Below, piece after piece: positions 8,073 through 16,690 of a stretch of DNA of 39,473 nt. The stretch spans positions 1 to 39,473 of the forward strand of contig JAUNGV010000023.1 in assembly GCA_030524225.1 (NCBI GenBank), in the 5' to 3' direction. Position numbers and translations under genes: made by a program. Within the stretch, counting starts at the first letter, position 1, and each line of letters opens with the position of its first letter. The notes under the pieces were generated by a model. It ran no database searches. It was not told the DNA's origin and saw only the letters and a list, made by a program, of their open reading frames with translations. The stretch comes from Eubacteriales bacterium (GTDB taxonomy: Bacteria > Bacillota > Clostridia > Lachnospirales > Lachnospiraceae).

Positions 8073-9437
8073 CTACAGGTTCTCTCCGTTGGCCGCCGCT
8101 GTTTCCCGATAGAAGTAACCGGAATCCTTGACCGTTCTCTTCTGCGTCGCATAGTCCACATAAATCAGCCCGAACCGCTCGGAATAGCCGTACGACCACT
8201 CAAAGTTATCGTGACTGCTCCATGCAAAATATCCTCTCGCGTCCACCCCGTCCGCGGCCGCTCTGCGGTACTCCCGCAGATACCGGTGCAGGAAATCGAC
8301 CCGGGCCGCGTCGTGAACCCTGCCGTCCAGCGAAACCCAGTCGTGGGAGGACATTCCGTTCTCCGTGATGTAAAAGGGCTTGTGATACCTCTCATAGAGG
8401 AACTTCGGTCCCCAGTACATGCACTCCGGCGTCACCGGCCACTGAATCGCCGTTTTCGGAAATCCCTCCGCCCGTTTGACGCGCACCGGATTTCCCTGCT
8501 CATCAGCCCGTACCATGACTGCGTTGTACATATTCTGTCCGTAAAAATCAAGCGGGGAGGAAATCACCTTCCACTCCTCCTGCGAGAGCGGCGGCAGGAG
8601 TTTCCCGAACCGCTCCTGTGTTCCCTCCGGATAATGACCGAAAAAGACCGGATCCGACCAGAACGCAATATTCCAGACCGCATCGTTCGGCGTATCGCCC
8701 GCTATCGTGAACATCGCCCTGCGCGCCGCCTCGATATCCGCCGCGCTCTCCGTCTCCGGATAGTAGAGCGCGCTGCACGGCGCCGCGCCGATCTCCACCG
8801 GTCCCTTTGCATGCTCCCGGAGCGCCTGCACCGCTCTGCCGTGGGCCAGCAGGAGGTTCTGCCAGACATGGAAGAAGTCATACGCCCCTACCTTTAAGCC
8901 CGGCGCGTGTTCCCCTGTCAGATACCCCAGACCCGCCGCGCACTGCGGCTCGTTGATCGTAAAGAACTTTTTCACACGGTCAGAGAAATGCTCCGCCACA
9001 ACCGCCGCATAATCATAAAACCACTTCGGGCTCTCCGGATTCATCCATCCGCCCCGGAGCTGGAGCGCATAGGGCAGATCCCAGTGATAGAGGGTGACGT
9101 ACGGCTCTATTCCGTTTTCCAACAGGGCGTCGATCAGCGCGTCGTAATACGCCAGCCCCTTTTCGTTGACCCTGCCCGTTCCCTCCGGCATAATCCGGGC
9201 CCAGCTCAGGGAAAAGCGGTACGCCCGGATCCCCATCTCCTTCATCGTGCGCACATCCTCCTGATAGCGGTGGTACTGATCGCACGCCACGTCTCCGCTG
9301 TGTCCCTCGTAGATCTTCCCCGGCTCCTTGCAGAACACGTCCCAGATATTAAGTCCCTTGCCGTTCTCATAAGCCGCGCCCTCTACCTGATACGAGGCGG
9401 TCGCCGCGCCCCAGACAAAATCCTTCCGAAATCCCAT
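8073..9437 (-). CDS. GH1 family beta-glucosidase-type enzyme
   Basis: The product has 454 residues, the normal size for a cytoplasmic GH1 barrel. The N-terminus FRKDFVWGAATASYQVEG is typical. The acid/base is the glutamate of TINEP and the nucleophile that of YITENG, both retained. The ATG at 9437 has a strong SD (AAGGAGG) eight bases upstream. No clear phospho-sugar pocket can be judged by eye, so beta-glucosidase is preferred over 6-phospho-beta-glucosidase because the operon imports by ABC transport. Its presence beside alpha-specific enzymes (GH31, GtfA) suggests the operon handles mixed glucosides. A spacer of 155 bp separates it from the MBL gene, with a TATAAT-like sequence near 9582 that might be an internal promoter. 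Confidence 0.9.
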   Translation of the reverse strand: MGFRKDFVWGAATASYQVEGAAYENGKGLNIWDVFCKEPGKIYEGHSGDVACDQYHRYQEDVRTMKEMGIRAYRFSLSWARIMPEGTGRVNEKGLAYYDALIDALLENGIEPYVTLYHWDLPYALQLRGGWMNPESPKWFYDYAAVVAEHFSDRVKKFFTINEPQCAAGLGYLTGEHAPGLKVGAYDFFHVWQNLLLAHGRAVQALREHAKGPVEIGAAPCSALYYPETESAADIEAARRAMFTIAGDTPNDAVWNIAFWSDPVFFGHYPEGTQERFGKLLPPLSQEEWKVISSPLDFYGQNMYNAVMVRADEQGNPVRVKRAEGFPKTAIQWPVTPECMYWGPKFLYERYHKPFYITENGMSSHDWVSLDGRVHDAARVDFLHRYLREYRRAAADGVDARGYFAWSSHDNFEWSYGYSERFGLIYVDYATQKRTVKDSGYFYRETAAANGENL

Positions 9438-9592
9438 GCTGTCCTCCTTCCGGTCATGCGCCGTATTTTCGTTCTCTCCCGCGCGCTCTGACTCATACTG
9501 CAAATTTTCAACTCAGGATCATCGAAGGGCTCTCCTGCCCCTGCAGAAGCTCCCCCCTGTCTCCTTCTCATCACAGTACTATTATATACGAT

Positions 9593-10420
9593 TTACCGCG
9601 AGTCGTCTCTGTACACCGTCTCCGGCAGATACGAGATTCCTATCGTCCGGTAGGAATACAGCAGCTTGTGACCCTCCGCCAGTTCCACCCGTTCCCCGAT
9701 CCGGGGATTCTCCAGAATCCTCCTCGCCGCCGTCTCATAATCCTCGATAATCTCCGCTCCCAGAGGACAACTGTGATGTCCCGGCCAGATTGCGTCGTAT
9801 CTGTCTCTGAGCCCGTACAGCTTCTCATCCGATGCGAGCACATCCTCCACCGTCGCGGAGTGATCAAAATACACGAGAATTTCATTATTGCAGACCGTAT
9901 CCCCGGAGAAAAGCATCCGATTCCTCTCGTCCAGCAGGCAGATACTCCCCCTCGTGTGTCCCGGCGTCTCAATGACGCGGAGCGGACGCTCTCCGGGATC
10001 AAAAACATCCCCTTCCGCCAGATACGAATACCTCGCAGGAGCCTTCACTTCCGCAAAGTCCGCTCTCTCCCTCTCTGTCATCCTCACCTGATAGAGAGCA
10101 CAGAAAAAGTCCGCCTCTTTCTCCCGGTATTCCCTTTCGAATCCTTCCCGCATCAGCTTCTCGTCCCGCTGCGAGATCCAGACCCTGCCATGTTCGAACT
10201 CGCCCGCACAGCCCGTGTGATCAAAATGACCGTGCGAGAGAATGACCGAAACCGGCTTATCCGTCAGCGTCCGAATGGTCTCCGAAAGCCCCGAAAAGCC
10301 GTTGCCTGCATCAAACAGGACGGCTTCTCTCTCGCCCTCTATCACGTAGAGGTAAGTATGGAACGGATCTTCCAGCTGCCATGTCGCGCCGTCTATTTGT
10401 CTGATTTTATAATTTCCCAT
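9593..10420 (-). CDS. MBL-fold metallo-hydrolase inside the sugar operon
   Basis: The product has about 275 residues. The metal-binding HxHxDH motif is intact (SHGHFDH), followed by the downstream ligands ETPGHT, SGDT and WPGHH, so it should bind two metals and be active. The ATG at 10420 is chosen because the reading frame further upstream runs into non-coding repeat R2-b. Its SD is weak (AAGAG). The substrate is unknown: glyoxalase-II-like thioesterase, lactonase or phosphodiesterase activity are all possible for this fold. Its position between transport and glycosidase genes suggests a role in handling a metabolite or modified sugar imported by the operon. Confidence 0.78.
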   Translation of the reverse strand: MGNYKIRQIDGATWQLEDPFHTYLYVIEGEREAVLFDAGNGFSGLSETIRTLTDKPVSVILSHGHFDHTGCAGEFEHGRVWISQRDEKLMREGFEREYREKEADFFCALYQVRMTERERADFAEVKAPARYSYLAEGDVFDPGERPLRVIETPGHTRGSICLLDERNRMLFSGDTVCNNEILVYFDHSATVEDVLASDEKLYGLRDRYDAIWPGHHSCPLGAEIIEDYETAARRILENPRIGERVELAEGHKLLYSYRTIGISYLPETVYRDDSR

Positions 10421-10620
10421 ATCCGCTCTTTTCTGCTGCGGCAGCGGGCATCTCCAACAGTTTTCATATCTCAAATACCGCACTGTCCGCCTCTGTCTTT
10501 CTCTCCGATGCCGCTTCACAATCGCTGCGCCCGTGCTGCCTTTACACCCTGATGCGGCTCTGCGGACGCTCCCCGCGCCCGCAGTCCGTATCTCTTCTCT
10601 TTCCATACTGGCAGAGTAAA

Positions 10621-10700
10621 GTTCAGCCCGCGCCATTCTCAAAGTCGCGCTGCCGCACTCTCCGCCGCTACGCTGCTGTCTTTACTCATGAACTGGCGCT
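10621..10700 (-). repeat. R2 structured repeat, copy b
   Basis: This 80-nt repeat, read on the minus strand, matches copy c (28987-29066) at 70 of 80 positions by direct comparison. It begins 7 bp past the permease stop codon. An outer stem pairs GCGCCA with TGGCGC, and an inner stem pairs AGAGTGCG with CGCG-CTTT around a bulge. Most changes relative to copy c keep pairing by G-U wobble. It may be a 3'-end or intercistronic stabilising element. Confidence 0.8.
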
Positions 10701-10707
10701 GCCATAA

Positions 10708-11556
10708 TCAGCCCTTGACGCTTCCCGCCACAATACCTTCGATGATGTATTTCTGTCCGATCAGGTACAGAATCAGTACAGGAAGCATCATCAGAACCAG
10801 ACCTGCCATCATCGGAGCGTAATCCGCCGAGTGCGTCGTCAGGAAGGAGTACGTCATCAGTGGCAGCGTCTTTACTTCCTTGACCGAGAGGAACGTGCTC
10901 GCCAGAATGTAGTCGTTCCAGATCGAGAGTGCCGTAAACACCACGCAGGTGATCGTGATCGGTTTGAGCAAAGGATAGATGATCCGGTAGAACGTCTTTT
11001 CCGAAGACGCGCCGTCGATCAGAGCCGCCTCATCGAGTTCTTCCGGAATGCCGCCGATAAAGCCGCAGTACAGGAAGGTCGGGAACGGAATGTTCAGACC
11101 GATGTGGAAAAACGTAACGATCCAGATATTGTTGGCCAGTCCCAGCGTCGATCCGTAGATCTTAACGAGGGGAATCATGACGACCTGGAAAGGAATAACC
11201 ATCGCGGCCACCAGAATCATAAAGACCGCTTTGTTGATTTTCCAGCTGCTGTAACGGGTCAGTACATAAGCGTTCATCGCGCTGAGTACGGAGCTGAGCA
11301 CCGTTGCGATCACGCAGATGATAATAGAGTTCAGGAACGCCTGCGCGAAATTCATCGTGTTAAACGCCGACACATAGTTGCCCCACTGGAACGCCTTGGG
11401 CCAGCTGAACGGATTCGCAACGAATTCCGCCGATTCCTTAAAGCTGTTCAGAATCACAAGGAAGAACGGCATCACAAACAGAATAGCCAGCAGCAGAACC
11501 ACAATAAAGACGAGGATCCGCATATTTCTCGCTTTTTTCATTTTGCTCTTTTTCAT
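10708..11556 (-). CDS. ABC sugar transporter permease, MalG type
   Basis: The product has 282 residues and six hydrophobic segments. The family EAA loop is at about 185-215 (IPEELDEAALIDGASS...YPLLKP), which contacts the ATPase. It pairs with the MalF-type permease, whose stop codon overlaps this start by one base (TAATG). An SD, AAGGAGG, lies inside the upstream gene, so translation is coupled. It belongs to the carbohydrate uptake family CUT1. No ATPase gene is present in the operon, so a shared MsmX-like ATPase encoded elsewhere is probably used, as is usual in Firmicutes. Confidence 0.92.
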   Translation of the reverse strand: MKKSKMKKARNMRILVFIVVLLLAILFVMPFFLVILNSFKESAEFVANPFSWPKAFQWGNYVSAFNTMNFAQAFLNSIIICVIATVLSSVLSAMNAYVLTRYSSWKINKAVFMILVAAMVIPFQVVMIPLVKIYGSTLGLANNIWIVTFFHIGLNIPFPTFLYCGFIGGIPEELDEAALIDGASSEKTFYRIIYPLLKPITITCVVFTALSIWNDYILASTFLSVKEVKTLPLMTYSFLTTHSADYAPMMAGLVLMMLPVLILYLIGQKYIIEGIVAGSVKG

Positions 11557-12431
11557 TATGCCTGTACCTCCTTCTTCTTAGAGGTGCTTACCTGAATCAG
11601 GGAGACAATCGCCACGATGATAAACAGAACGACCGCTTCCGCCTGTCCTTTGCCATACTCGAAATTCGAGAACGCCGTCTGATAAATCTTCAGTGCCAGC
11701 AGCTCTGTGGATTTGTACGGACCGCCCGACGTCAGGGAGAGGTTGACATCAAAGGACATGAACGCCTTCGAAATCGCCATAAATGTGCAGATCGTCACCG
11801 AGGAACGGATCATCGGCAGCTTGATGTAGCGGAACAGCTGGGTTCCCGTCGCGCCGTCAATCTCCGCAGCCTCAAGCATCTCGCTGGAAATATTGGTCAG
11901 ACCCGCGACATAAATGACCATCAGGTAACCGCTCATCTGCCAGACCGTCACGATGATCAGGGCAATCAGAGCCGTCGTCGGTTTCGTCAGCATCGAGGTC
12001 TCAAGAGCCTCCCATCCCATCGTCTCGCCCACCTTCGTGACCGCGAAGGAAAAGATGTAATTCCAGATATAACCCATGATGATGCCGCCGATCATATTCG
12101 CTGCAAAGAAGCAGGTACGGAACACACCCTGCAGCTTGATCCCGTACGTCAGCAGAACCGCCAGTGCAATACCGATCACATTGCTGAGTACCACGACGAA
12201 AAACACATAGACAAATGTTTTTCCAAGTGAGGACAGGAAGGTCTTGTCCTGGAAAATATCAATATAGTTCTGCACACCCACCATATTATACGTCGTGGAG
12301 AGACCGTTCCAGTCCGTGAATGTCAGATAAATACCGTAGATCAGGGGCATAATCACGACCAGCGCCCAGATCAGCATCGGGGGAATAACAAATTCGCAGA
12401 ACAGCTTGATTCCCTTTTTCTTCTTATTCAT
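11556..12431 (-). CDS. ABC sugar transporter permease, MalF type
   Basis: The product has about 291 residues and six or seven hydrophobic segments. The EAA loop reads MLEAAEIDGATG...KLPMI. It forms the membrane channel with the MalG-type partner for CUT1 sugar import. The ATG at 12431 is preferred over the ATG 12 bases further upstream because GGAG then lies six bases ahead of the start. It is separated from the binding-protein gene by about 200 bp carrying a hairpin, the usual arrangement for keeping binding protein in excess over permease. Confidence 0.92.
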   Translation of the reverse strand: MNKKKKGIKLFCEFVIPPMLIWALVVIMPLIYGIYLTFTDWNGLSTTYNMVGVQNYIDIFQDKTFLSSLGKTFVYVFFVVVLSNVIGIALAVLLTYGIKLQGVFRTCFFAANMIGGIIMGYIWNYIFSFAVTKVGETMGWEALETSMLTKPTTALIALIIVTVWQMSGYLMVIYVAGLTNISSEMLEAAEIDGATGTQLFRYIKLPMIRSSVTICTFMAISKAFMSFDVNLSLTSGGPYKSTELLALKIYQTAFSNFEYGKGQAEAVVLFIIVAIVSLIQVSTSKKKEVQA

Positions 12432-12520
12432 AAGAAACTCCATTCTTCCGAATCATAAACAACAGTTACGCTCAGGCACCCTGTGATACCCTGTCTGTCA
12501 GACTCTCTGAAAGAAAGAGG

Positions 12521-12549
12521 GCTGCCGCGCCCTTACGATGCACGGCAGC
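12521..12549 (-). promoter_or_regulatory. Intercistronic hairpin between binding protein and permease
   Basis: GCTGCCG (12521-12527) pairs perfectly with CGGCAGC (12543-12549) around a 15-nt loop. On the minus strand a C/T-rich stretch follows, but no clean T-run. Such hairpins after binding-protein genes commonly stabilise the upstream mRNA or stop part of transcription. The role here is inferred from position. Confidence 0.5.
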
Positions 12550-12634
12550 GCCTGCTTTGCTTCTTCTCTTAAATGATATCAATTACTTCTTATTGTTTAT
12601 CACTTTTATTACTTATTAGTTTTCGTCCGCCGCA

Positions 12635-14020
12635 TTAGTTCTGGCTCTGCCAGTACGCCTGGATCGCATCCGCCGCGCCGTCTCTGTCGATCTGGCCTGC
12701 GAGATATTGCTGCATCGTAGCGCCGTTCTCCGACCAGAAATCGGAAGGAAGAAGCGCGCTGAACGCATAGGTGCTGTAGGTATTGCCGTCTGCGATATAC
12801 TGTTTTACAGACTCAGCTAACGGATTGCTGTAAGTAACATCAGATGCTTCAAACGGAAGCGCTGTGCCCACCAGATCCGCAAACTTCTGGGACTCTCCCT
12901 TTAAAATAAACGTAATCAGTCTCTTTCCAGCTTCCTGCTGCGCTTCGTTATTCTGGCTCTTATCCACACAGAAGCCCTTTGCCGGGAATGCTCCAATCTG
13001 GCTGTTAATCGCATCATCCGCATTATCTGTCAGCGGGACAGGCATAAGACCGTATTCATCTCCCTCTTTCGCCAGATCCTTGATATAATCCCATCCCCAG
13101 TCGCCCATGAAGTACATCGCAACTTCACCGTTTGCAATGGCCTGTCCATCAATATCAGTATTGCCTACGAGCGGATCCTTTGCATTATAGTTATACTCCG
13201 CAAAGAGATCAAACGTATCCATCACACTATTCCATGCGGAATCTGTCTTTAAATCAACATTACCAGCTTTAATCTCATTGATAAAATCACTCTGCGCCTG
13301 CGCGTCTCCGCGAATACCTGTAAACACCTGACTCAGGTAATGAGAACCAAGAGACCAGTCAACGCCGGTCAACATCAAAGGCGCTACGCCGCCCGCCTGA
13401 ATCTTTTCGCACAGCGCTCTTAAATCGCTGAGACTCTTGATTGTGGAAGGATCAAACTCCTCGCCGGTAGCATTCTCAATCGTCGTCTTATTATAGATAA
13501 TTCCCATCGCCGTTACCGTATCCGGAACGCCGTAAATCTGACCGTCATCCCCTTTGAATACGTCTGTGTACATGCTGTCGATTCCCTGCAGAGACTCTTC
13601 TGTGGCCGGGTCAAACGCCACCATGCTCTCCTGATTCTCCAGAATATCGATTGCATCCATAATTGATACTGTGGGTGCCTGTCCGCCTGCATACAGAGTC
13701 ATCCATTTCTGCTTCTCACTGCTGTCATAGGCAATATAATTGACCTTAACGTCAGGGTTTGCAGCCATGAAATCATTTACCAGTTCTTCAAACTCTGCAT
13801 CTTTACCCGGCAGAGTAGTGTACAGTGAAATGACCGTCTGGCCGTCCGCTGCCGCTTCACTCGCCGTTCCATCCGCAGAATCGGACGTCTCGGTCGCCGC
13901 CGCGTCTCCCGAACTGCTGCTGGAATCCGTGCTCGCCACCCCGTAGCATGCAGTCATGGAAACTGCCATCGCCGCTGCTGCCGCGCACGCCATCACCTTA
14001 GTTGCCCATCTCTTTTTCAT
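12635..14020 (-). CDS. ABC sugar-binding lipoprotein (extracellular solute-binding family 1)
   Basis: The product has 461 residues. A signal peptide (about 1-24) is followed by a lipobox-like MTAC with C25 as the lipidated cysteine. A Ser/Ala/Asp-rich linker (about 28-60) holds the domain off the membrane. The mature part has the usual two-lobe pattern beginning ISLYTTLPGKDAEFEELVNDF. The SD GGAGGAG precedes the ATG at 14020. It captures the sugar for the two permeases downstream. Together with GtfA and GH31 the likely ligand is sucrose or a small glucosyl-oligosaccharide, but the ligand cannot be read from sequence. Only 77 bp separate it from lacI, so both probably share one transcript. Confidence 0.92.
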   Translation of the reverse strand: MKKRWATKVMACAAAAAMAVSMTACYGVASTDSSSSSGDAAATETSDSADGTASEAAADGQTVISLYTTLPGKDAEFEELVNDFMAANPDVKVNYIAYDSSEKQKWMTLYAGGQAPTVSIMDAIDILENQESMVAFDPATEESLQGIDSMYTDVFKGDDGQIYGVPDTVTAMGIIYNKTTIENATGEEFDPSTIKSLSDLRALCEKIQAGGVAPLMLTGVDWSLGSHYLSQVFTGIRGDAQAQSDFINEIKAGNVDLKTDSAWNSVMDTFDLFAEYNYNAKDPLVGNTDIDGQAIANGEVAMYFMGDWGWDYIKDLAKEGDEYGLMPVPLTDNADDAINSQIGAFPAKGFCVDKSQNNEAQQEAGKRLITFILKGESQKFADLVGTALPFEASDVTYSNPLAESVKQYIADGNTYSTYAFSALLPSDFWSENGATMQQYLAGQIDRDGAADAIQAYWQSQN

Positions 14021-14097
14021 CCTTTTTCTCCTCCGTAAACATTAAGATTGTCAAGAGTATGTTTTGTATCTATTAGAGACCGGTTCTGAACCGGATT

Positions 14098-15120
14098 CTA
14101 AACTTTTTCCGCCGCGCGCCTTGTGGAACTGCGGCGCAGCACCCTGTAGGGGTAATAAATCCATTCCTTTTTCTTGTCGGCGTCCTCGCCCTCTGCAAAC
14201 AGCTGCTCACAGATAATCTTCCCTCTGTCATAACTGCGCACCGTCGAGAGCGGAATCTCAAACAGGTCGTCGACCGAATCGTCAAAACCGAAAACAGAGA
14301 CATCCTCCGGCACCCGCATCCCCATCTCTTTCAGATAGCGGATCGCTCCTGCCGCAATCACATCGCTCCCCGCCACCACCGCAGTCGGAAGAATCAGATT
14401 GTTTTCATAAATCTGGCGCATTCCTGTCTTGCCGCCTTCCAGCGAGAATTCCGTCTGTGCGATATAAGTCGTCGGAATGTCCAACCCGTTCTCTTCCATC
14501 GCATCGAGAAATCCTTTCAACCGCAGCCGCTCGTTCGTATAATCATTCGCGTCGCCTCCAATAAAGGCAATCCGTCTGTGATTCTCCCGGATCAGGAAAT
14601 TTGTCACATCCTTTTCCGCATGGTAGCTGTCGTCTGTCACAGTCGTGAAGCGCTGCCGCTCTCCTTCCTCGCCCTGCTGCGCCAGCACCACCGGACACGG
14701 GAACTCCTCCAGCTTCTGGAGTATCCTTTCCTCCAGCACGACTCCCATGAATACGACGCCGTCCACATTTCTCTCCAGCAGGTTATTCAGGAGCGAAATC
14801 GCTTTGTCATTGCTGTAGCCATAATCGCAGGTCATCATGATCTTGTTGCGATGCGTGCAGTACTCATCAATTTCCTTCAGGATCATTGTCGTGACCGGAT
14901 TCATCATATCCGCCTCCACGACCGCAATGATATTCGAGCGTTTCGTGATCAAACTGCGTGCCGCCGCATTGGGCCGGTAGTGAAGTCTGCGCACACTCGT
15001 CATAACCCTTTCCCGCAGATCATCGCTCACCATCGCCGTATCATTCATCACACGCGACACCGTTGACACGGATACGCCCGCATCCTTCGCTATATCTCTG
15101 ATGGTGATACTCTCTCCCAT
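14098..15120 (-). CDS. LacI-family transcriptional regulator of the sugar operon
   Basis: The product has about 340 residues. The N-terminal helix-turn-helix is classical (TIRDIAKDAGVSVSTVSRVMND) with the hinge helix at about 50-60 (RPNAAARSL). A periplasmic-binding-protein-like effector domain follows (about 62-330). The ATG at 15120 has AAAAGGAG upstream and gives the normal LacI N-terminus, so the upstream extension of the frame is rejected. It is the first gene of the operon. A LacI-type palindrome just downstream of the strong promoter suggests autorepression relieved by an imported sugar. Confidence 0.93.
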   Translation of the reverse strand: MGESITIRDIAKDAGVSVSTVSRVMNDTAMVSDDLRERVMTSVRRLHYRPNAAARSLITKRSNIIAVVEADMMNPVTTMILKEIDEYCTHRNKIMMTCDYGYSNDKAISLLNNLLERNVDGVVFMGVVLEERILQKLEEFPCPVVLAQQGEEGERQRFTTVTDDSYHAEKDVTNFLIRENHRRIAFIGGDANDYTNERLRLKGFLDAMEENGLDIPTTYIAQTEFSLEGGKTGMRQIYENNLILPTAVVAGSDVIAAGAIRYLKEMGMRVPEDVSVFGFDDSVDDLFEIPLSTVRSYDRGKIICEQLFAEGEDADKKKEWIYYPYRVLRRSSTRRAAEKV

Positions 15121-15140
15121 GCCTGTTTGCCGCTCCTTTT

Positions 15141-15152
15141 GAAACCGTTTTC
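15141..15152 (-). promoter_or_regulatory. LacI-type operator in the leader of the sugar operon
   Basis: GAAACCGTTTTC is a near-perfect palindrome centred on CG, the hallmark of LacI-family operators. It lies about 15-25 bases downstream of the -10 element, between promoter and SD, where a bound repressor would block initiation or elongation. Confidence 0.6.
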
Positions 15153-15166
15153 TTTTTGACGATGTC

Positions 15167-15195
15167 ATTATAAATCTCTTGGTTATTTTCGTCAA
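15167..15195 (-). promoter_or_regulatory. Strong sigma-A promoter for the sugar operon
   Basis: On the minus strand TTGACG (15195-15190) and TATAAT (15172-15167) are separated by exactly 17 bases. This is the best-matching promoter in the region and places the start about 40 bases ahead of the lacI SD. Confidence 0.8.
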
Positions 15196-15420
15196 CACCG
15201 TTTGTCTAATATTCCTATATTTCTCTTTATTTAACAAGTTTTTTCAAAAAATATTGTACATATTAAACAATTGATTTTTATGAAAACCTAATTCTTTCAC
15301 CTATCCCTCTTCTGGCTTTAGATTTATTTTTTTCTATTTATTCTGTCTGGATTTTAAATATTATTTATAATTTAGCTTTTTTTAATTCTATTTGTTATTT
15401 TTTAAATCTTTTATCTCTTT

Positions 15421-15450
15421 GTTATATTTCTACTATGCAAACGTTTTCAA
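15421..15450 (-). promoter_or_regulatory. Distal promoter with cre-like site
   Basis: On the minus strand TTGAAA (15450-15445) and TATAAC (15426-15421) are 18 bases apart. TGCAAACGTTTTCA (15436-15449) overlaps the -35 and spacer and fits the CcpA cre consensus at nearly every position. It could also be a second LacI operator. It would allow catabolite repression of a long-leader transcript. Confidence 0.45.
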
Positions 15451-15530
15451 AAAAGAATGCTATATTGTCCTTGCTATAAGTATTCCTTATTCTTGTCACT
15501 TACGATTAAATTTTTGATTTTCTGTAAATA

Positions 15531-15595
15531 CCAAAATTCCCAGCAAACTCCATAAGTCTCACAAATATATGAGTCTCAGGAATTCACTGGGAATT
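15531..15595 (-). terminator. Terminator-like inverted repeat after the GH172 gene
   Basis: AATTCCCAG (15535-15543) pairs with CTGGGAATT (15587-15595). A further weak stem lies inside the loop. On the minus strand the closing arm runs into a short T-run (TTTT). It lies about 70 bp past the GH172 stop codon. Confidence 0.45.
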
Positions 15596-15664
15596 CTCTA
15601 AAACAGTTCTGATAAAATTTTTTCTTAAAACTCAAAAACTTTCCCGCTTTTTTTCACATTGTCC

Positions 15665-16690
15665 TTATTTCATATGCAGTTCCTGCTCCGGCGGCAATTT
15701 CATCTGCAATTTCGAAGGCTCTGTCTGATACCAATAGGCAACCGTCGTATAATCATCATAGCGTGGCCCTACCAAACTATGATTATCTAAAGTCATACGA
15801 AAACTCTTATCAAAATAAATCGGATCTTTTACATGCCAGCGATATAACATAAATCTCTGCTGACCGTTATAAAACTCTCCCGTATCTCCGATTTGTGCAT
15901 ACAGCCCCGCATACAGTCCACTGAAATTTTGATACTGATGCATTGCCACATCATATCCAAACGCATATGATCCGCAGAAATAATCCTCTGTTCCCGTATA
16001 GTTAATGGTTGGGTACTGATCACCATCCAGATATATCTTTGCTTCCCCTTCCACCCAACAGTCATTTGCGCCATTCAATCCTGCAGCAAGAGATATCCCC
16101 ATAAAGCATCCTTTTCCCTGAATGCCATCAATCACAGTATACGCTCGCCCCTTTTGCACCGGATGTTCCTGTCTGTATGCCGCATGAAAATAACCGCTTA
16201 ACTCCGAAATCGCTCCACGCCAACCGGAAATCATATAGTAAAGAACTTTTGATTCCGCACTGCGATTCTCAATTGTCACTCGGCATCGTCTGCGAAATGG
16301 CATTTCCCAATAACAATTGTATCCGCGTCCCGGAGCCACCAATATCATTGCCGAATTCAATACCGGATACTTTCCATCTTTATCCTTTAAGTTTTCGTCA
16401 TATGCACATCCAAAAAAAGCTGATAATGGTGCTTCCACAGAAGGATATTCTGCCTCTTCCCAATAAATACGCAAAATAAAAGAATGACCTATATAACCGG
16501 TGAACCAAAAATGCGTCAGCATTCCCGGCCCCTGTACATCACATAATGTCAGCGTTTCTCCGGGTTCAATCCATACACATGGACGCATTTTTTCACAGTC
16601 CTTCCCCTTTGAACCTCCATTTCTTTCTCCAGTCGGATTTTCTGCCGAATAGGCAAAACTGGTGCGATTCGTCATTTCAAATACAGACAT
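15665..16690 (-). CDS. GH172 (DUF2961) family protein, probable exo-furanosidase
   Basis: The product has 341 residues and no signal peptide, and spans the family's single double-jelly-roll domain. Conserved blocks are visible: the GPGMLTHFWFT stretch near 54, GYNCYWEMPF near 123, CWVEGEAKIYLDGD near 211 and TGTEDYF near 232. E214 and E235 are the likely catalytic pair of this family. Characterised members act on alpha-fructofuranosyl or alpha-arabinofuranosyl links, for example difructose dianhydride I. AGGAGGA precedes the ATG at 16690. The gene is clearly more AT-rich than its neighbours and uses A/T-ending codons, suggesting recent acquisition. It follows metA by 63 bp but is functionally closer to the adjacent sucrose operon. 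Confidence 0.82.
   Translation of the reverse strand: MSVFEMTNRTSFAYSAENPTGERNGGSKGKDCEKMRPCVWIEPGETLTLCDVQGPGMLTHFWFTGYIGHSFILRIYWEEAEYPSVEAPLSAFFGCAYDENLKDKDGKYPVLNSAMILVAPGRGYNCYWEMPFRRRCRVTIENRSAESKVLYYMISGWRGAISELSGYFHAAYRQEHPVQKGRAYTVIDGIQGKGCFMGISLAAGLNGANDCWVEGEAKIYLDGDQYPTINYTGTEDYFCGSYAFGYDVAMHQYQNFSGLYAGLYAQIGDTGEFYNGQQRFMLYRWHVKDPIYFDKSFRMTLDNHSLVGPRYDDYTTVAYWYQTEPSKLQMKLPPEQELHMK

Larger units (their letters stand above)
15196..15664. other. AT-rich intergenic region upstream of the sugar operon
   Basis: No gene is seen in this unusually AT-rich stretch. It holds a second promoter-like site with a cre-like operator (15421-15450) and a terminator-like hairpin after the GH172 gene (15531-15595). 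The base composition continues into the neighbouring GH172 gene and contrasts with the GC-rich flanks. Confidence 0.6.

Noticed and set aside
10421-10642. N-terminal extension of the MBL hydrolase
   Set aside because: The extra 74 codons run into repeat R2-b and are basic, low-complexity sequence. The MGNYKIRQID start fits the fold.
11556-15120. Missing ABC ATPase as a sign of a broken operon
   Set aside because: CUT1 importers of Firmicutes often share one ATPase encoded elsewhere. Both permeases and the binding protein are intact.
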